Origin: CBFHSF01 sp965661055
GTDB taxonomy: Bacteria > Bacteroidota > Bacteroidia > Flavobacteriales > Schleiferiaceae
Assembly: GCA_965661055.1 (NCBI GenBank)
Contig: CBFICS010000005.1
Coordinates: 62,001-126,000, forward strand
DNA length: 64,000 bases
Direction of reading: 5' to 3'
Shown here: positions 61,609 to 64,000 of the stretch, one piece after another
Layout of the letters: each line of letters begins with the position of its first letter
How positions within the stretch are numbered: position 1 is the stretch's first letter
Position numbers and translations under genes: made by a program
The notes under the pieces: model-generated
What the model saw: the letters and a program-made list of their open reading frames with translations, nothing else
Databases searched by the model: none
What the model was told of the DNA's origin: nothing

Positions 61609-62214
61609 TTATTTTGAATAAAGCTCGACGATCAGCTGCTCCTTGATGTTTTCAGGGATCATATCTCTTTGTGGAACTGAAAGGAATTTACCTGATAAGG
61701 TAGAATCGTTAAATTCAATCCACTCGAACTGATTGTTACGAGATGAAACTGAGTTTGTAATCGCTTCAAGAGATTTTGACTTCTCTCTTACACTGATTAC
61801 ATCACCTGGCTTCACGTTGTAAGAAGGGATGTTTACAATCTCTCCATTCACTTCAACGTGACGGTGACCTACAAGTTGACGAGCACCTCTTCGAGTAGGA
61901 GCGATTCCCATTCTAAAGACAACGTTGTCTAGACGTGCTTCACAAAGTTGTAGTAATACTTCACCGGTAATTCCTTTGCTTCTAGATGCTTTATCAAACA
62001 TGTTAGCGAATTGACGCTCTAGAATTCCGTAAGTATATTTTGCTTTTTGTTTTTCAGCAAGCTGAATAGCATATTCAGATTTTTTACCACGACGACGACC
62101 TGAACCGTGTTGTCCTGGAGGATAGTTTCTTTTCTCGAAAGAGCTATCTGGTCCAAAGATCGGTTCTCCGAATCTACGAGCTATCTTGGTAAGGGGACCT
62201 CTGTATCTAGCCAT
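61609..62214 (-). CDS. rpsD: 30S ribosomal protein S4
   Basis: A primary 16S rRNA-binding protein, 201 residues. It has [21 protein letters not shown] at the N-terminus, [17 protein letters not shown], and the S4 RNA-binding domain [31 protein letters not shown]. The N-terminal zinc-binding cysteines of the C+ form are absent, so it is the zinc-free form. Confidence 0.97.
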   Translation of the reverse strand: MARYRGPLTKIARRFGEPIFGPDSSFEKRNYPPGQHGSGRRRGKKSEYAIQLAEKQKAKYTYGILERQFANMFDKASRSKGITGEVLLQLCEARLDNVVFRMGIAPTRRGARQLVGHRHVEVNGEIVNIPSYNVKPGDVISVREKSKSLEAITNSVSSRNNQFEWIEFNDSTLSGKFLSVPQRDMIPENIKEQLIVELYSK

Positions 62215-62236
62215 TTGATTTCTTAATTAACTGTAA

Positions 62237-62629
62237 TTAAACTCTTCTTCTTTTTGGAGGACGACATCCGTTGTGTGGCATTGGAGTAACATCAATGATT
62301 TCTGTTACTTCGATTCCACCGTTGTGGATAGAACGAATCGCTGACTCGCGACCGTTACCTGGTCCTTTCACGTATACTTTCACTTTCTTAAGACCTGCGT
62401 CTAATGCCACTGTAAGGGCATCTTCAGCAGCCATCTGCGCAGCGTATGGAGTGTTCTTTTTAGAACCACGGAATCCCATTTTACCTGCAGAAGACCAAGA
62501 AATCACTTGACCACTTCCGTTGGTCAATGAAATAATAACATTATTAAAGGTGGCACTGATGTGAGCTTCCCCGATTGGGTCAACTTTAACCTTCCTTTTC
62601 TTTGCGGTTTGCTTGTTTGACTTAGCCAT
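62237..62629 (-). CDS. rpsK: 30S ribosomal protein S11
   Basis: A 130-residue protein of the 30S platform. Recognised by [26 protein letters not shown] sequence, [36 protein letters not shown] and the C-terminal [16 protein letters not shown]. It sits ten bases after rpsM. Confidence 0.98.
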   Translation of the reverse strand: MAKSNKQTAKKRKVKVDPIGEAHISATFNNVIISLTNGSGQVISWSSAGKMGFRGSKKNTPYAAQMAAEDALTVALDAGLKKVKVYVKGPGNGRESAIRSIHNGGIEVTEIIDVTPMPHNGCRPPKRRRV

Positions 62630-62639
62630 ATGCTATCTG

Positions 62640-63017
62640 TTATTTAGTTGCCTTTTTCTTGTTAGCAACAGTCTTTCTCTTACCTTTTCTAGTACGTGAG
62701 TTATTCTTTGTACGTTGTCCGCGCAATGGTAAACCATTACGGTGACGAATACCTCTATAACATCCAATGTCCATAAGACGCTTGATGTTAAGCTGTATTT
62801 CTGAGCGCAACTCTCCTTCAACCTTGATGTTATCAGAGATAACACTTCTAATCTTAGTTAGTTGATCATCATTCCAATCCTGAACTTTAGTGTTGAAATC
62901 AACACCTGCTTCTGTTAGGATTTCACGTGCACGTGAGCGACCTACTCCAAAGATGTAAGTCAAACCAATTTCTCCGCGCTTGTTTTTAGGCAAATCGATA
63001 CCAGCAATTCTCGCCAT
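62640..63017 (-). CDS. rpsM: 30S ribosomal protein S13
   Basis: A 125-residue protein of the 30S head. It starts [19 protein letters not shown] with [15 protein letters not shown], then [24 protein letters not shown] RNA-binding helices and a basic tail ([14 protein letters not shown]). Length is normal. Confidence 0.98.
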   Translation of the reverse strand: MARIAGIDLPKNKRGEIGLTYIFGVGRSRAREILTEAGVDFNTKVQDWNDDQLTKIRSVISDNIKVEGELRSEIQLNIKRLMDIGCYRGIRHRNGLPLRGQRTKNNSRTRKGKRKTVANKKKATK

Positions 63018-63046
63018 AATTCTTTCTTAATCGTTAACGAATTTGA

Positions 63047-63163
63047 TTAACCCTGACGTTGTTTAAACTTCGGGTTTTTCTTGTTGATGATGTACAAACG
63101 TCCTTTTCTGCGGACAATCTTGCAATCTGCACTTCTCTTTTTAATAGAGGCTCTAATTTTCAT
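63047..63163 (-). CDS. rpmJ: 50S ribosomal protein L36
   Basis: A 38-residue protein, [20 protein letters not shown] and then [18 protein letters not shown]. It aligns with L36. The zinc ligands of the usual form (Cys11, Cys14, Cys27, His32) are Ser11, Cys14, Asn27 and Phe32, so zinc is no longer bound; this is the C-minus form with one cysteine left over. It lies between infA and rpsM. Confidence 0.95.
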   Translation of the reverse strand: MKIRASIKKRSADCKIVRRKGRLYIINKKNPKFKQRQG

Positions 63164-63175
63164 TGTGCTTTGTTT

Positions 63176-63391
63176 TTAGTATCTGTAGGTAATACGAGCT
63201 TTTGACAAATCGTATGGAGACATTTCAAGTTTTACTTTATCTCCTGGAAGCAATTTGATGTAGTTCATTCGCATCTTGCCACTAATGTGAGCAGTTACTA
63301 CGTGTCCATTTTCTAATTCAACTCTGAACATCGCGTTTGACAATGCTTCGGTAATTACACCATCTTGTTCAATTGCAGACTGTTTAGCCAT
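63176..63391 (-). CDS. infA: Translation initiation factor IF-1
   Basis: A 71-residue OB-fold protein that occupies the ribosomal A site during initiation. The sequence [40 protein letters not shown] and [20 protein letters not shown] is clearly IF-1. It follows secY by 19 bases. Confidence 0.98.
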   Translation of the reverse strand: MAKQSAIEQDGVITEALSNAMFRVELENGHVVTAHISGKMRMNYIKLLPGDKVKLEMSPYDLSKARITYRY

Positions 63392-63410
63392 ATACCTAAT
63401 TCCTCAATTT

Positions 63411-64000
63411 TTAAATTGCACTAGTTGCAGAACGTCCAGCTACTCGACCTGATTTCATCAAGCCATCATAGTGTCTGTTCAATAAATAACTCTCGATCTG
63501 TTGTAGTGTATCTAATACAACCCCAACAATAATTAATAACGATGTACCTCCGTAAAAATAGGCCCACTGAGTACTCATTCCCGTTTTCATTGCAATGGCC
63601 GGCAATATAGCGACGAATGCAAGAAGAATGGATCCCGGAAGGGTAATTTTAGAAAGAACATTGTCCATATATTCAGCAGTTGCCTTTCCAGGTTTAATAC
63701 CAGGAACGAAACCACCGTTTCTCTTAAGGTCGTCAGCAATATTATTCGTGTTTACTTGTATTGCGGTGTAGAAATACGTAAACATGATGATTAATACAGC
63801 GAACGTAAGGTTGTACCAAAATCCTTGGATGTCACCGAAAAGTGTCAGCACCCAACCCATACTTTCATTTTCAGATCCTGAATAGGTTAAAACCGTAACA
63901 GGAATGAACATAATAGCTTGAGCAAAGATGATAGGCATAACCCCAGCAGCATTTACCTTTAGAGGGATAAAACTTCTTGAAGATGGCGCTGTGTAAGAAC
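63411..64000 (-). CDS. secY: Protein translocase subunit SecY (N-terminal part beyond window)
   Basis: The C-terminal 195 residues of SecY, the channel of the Sec translocase. The frame continues upstream of the internal ATG at 63938: residues SRSFIPLKVNAAGVMPIIFA read across it, a highly conserved SecY stretch. Further on are FTYFYTAIQVNTNNIADDLKRNGGFVPG (RNGGFVPGIKPG is typical) and the last helices with GTSLLIIVGVVLDTLQQIESYLLNRHYDG. The start lies beyond the right edge. Confidence 0.97.
   Translation of the reverse strand, partial: SYTAPSSRSFIPLKVNAAGVMPIIFAQAIMFIPVTVLTYSGSENESMGWVLTLFGDIQGFWYNLTFAVLIIMFTYFYTAIQVNTNNIADDLKRNGGFVPGIKPGKATAEYMDNVLSKITLPGSILLAFVAILPAIAMKTGMSTQWAYFYGGTSLLIIVGVVLDTLQQIESYLLNRHYDGLMKSGRVAGRSATSAI

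Overview
The window is an ordinary-looking piece of chromosome from a member of the Bacteroidota, most likely order Flavobacteriales. The evidence is low GC content, an almost complete lack of Shine-Dalgarno sequences, promoter boxes of the Bacteroidota type (TAnnTTTG, sometimes with TTG about 19 bases upstream), a type IX secretion C-terminal sorting domain, families typical of the phylum (DUF4834, DUF4293, DUF3822, DUF6702, BT0820-type hydrolase), a CarB without its allosteric domain, and a Rho with a long disordered insert. I see no tRNA, rRNA, CRISPR array, insertion sequence, prophage or integron.

Layout. 1-7.7 kb: a sulfotransferase cut by the left edge, a YfhO-like membrane protein, a GT4 glycosyltransferase, DUF4834, carB and rpmH (L34, too short to stand out as an ORF). 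7.9-17.5 kb: an SDR oxidoreductase, an unknown protein, a TIGR01777 epimerase, a YceI lipoprotein, an ABC exporter with truA, a YfcE-like phosphodiesterase, DUF4293, rho and an MFS exporter. 17.5-22.1 kb: a ribonuclease Z gene interrupted by a single in-frame TAG, a T9SS cargo protein, pyrB-pyrR, and an Mpl-type murein ligase. 22.2-24.7 kb: a tightly overlapping operon of two MbnP-like lipoproteins and a di-heme MauG/MbnH-like protein. 24.7-30.7 kb: an acyltransferase, a Nudix hydrolase, a DUF6263-like protein, divergent dps and oxyR, a DASS transporter and DUF1684. 30.8-37 kb: rdgB, rsmD, DUF3822, a RecD-like helicase, a second acyltransferase, lgt and DUF192. 37-46 kb: M1 peptidase, HupE/UreJ, DUF6702, a BNR-repeat sialidase-like protein, pepE, and the operon gpmI-HAD-map-methyltransferase. 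46-53 kb: a TPR protein, then an operon of response regulator, histidine kinase, Nif3 and a coiled-coil protein whose zinc ribbon has lost all cysteines, then a formate/nitrite channel. 53-64 kb: rpsA, a beta-propeller protein, carA-eno-gltA, and the end of the alpha ribosomal operon (secY-infA-rpmJ-rpsM-rpsK-rpsD-rpoA-rplQ), cut by the right edge.

How the genes fit together. Pyrimidine synthesis is spread over three loci (carB, pyrR-pyrB, carA). Central carbon metabolism is represented by gpmI, eno and gltA. The peroxide response is the classic divergent oxyR/dps pair. Envelope biogenesis is represented by lgt, mpl, two acyltransferases, YfhO and the glycosyltransferase. Many genes are separated by strong hairpin terminators, several of them shared by convergent genes.

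The most notable points are the in-frame TAG in rnz, the MbnP-MbnP-MauG operon (probable tryptophan-modified copper protein), the disordered insert in Rho, the cysteine-free zinc-ribbon protein tied to a two-component system, a palindrome placed where a CRP/FNR-type activator would bind upstream of the focA-like gene, and small GAAA-loop hairpin motifs that recur between genes and at predicted mRNA 5' ends. I did not find a clearly new multi-gene defence or mobile system.
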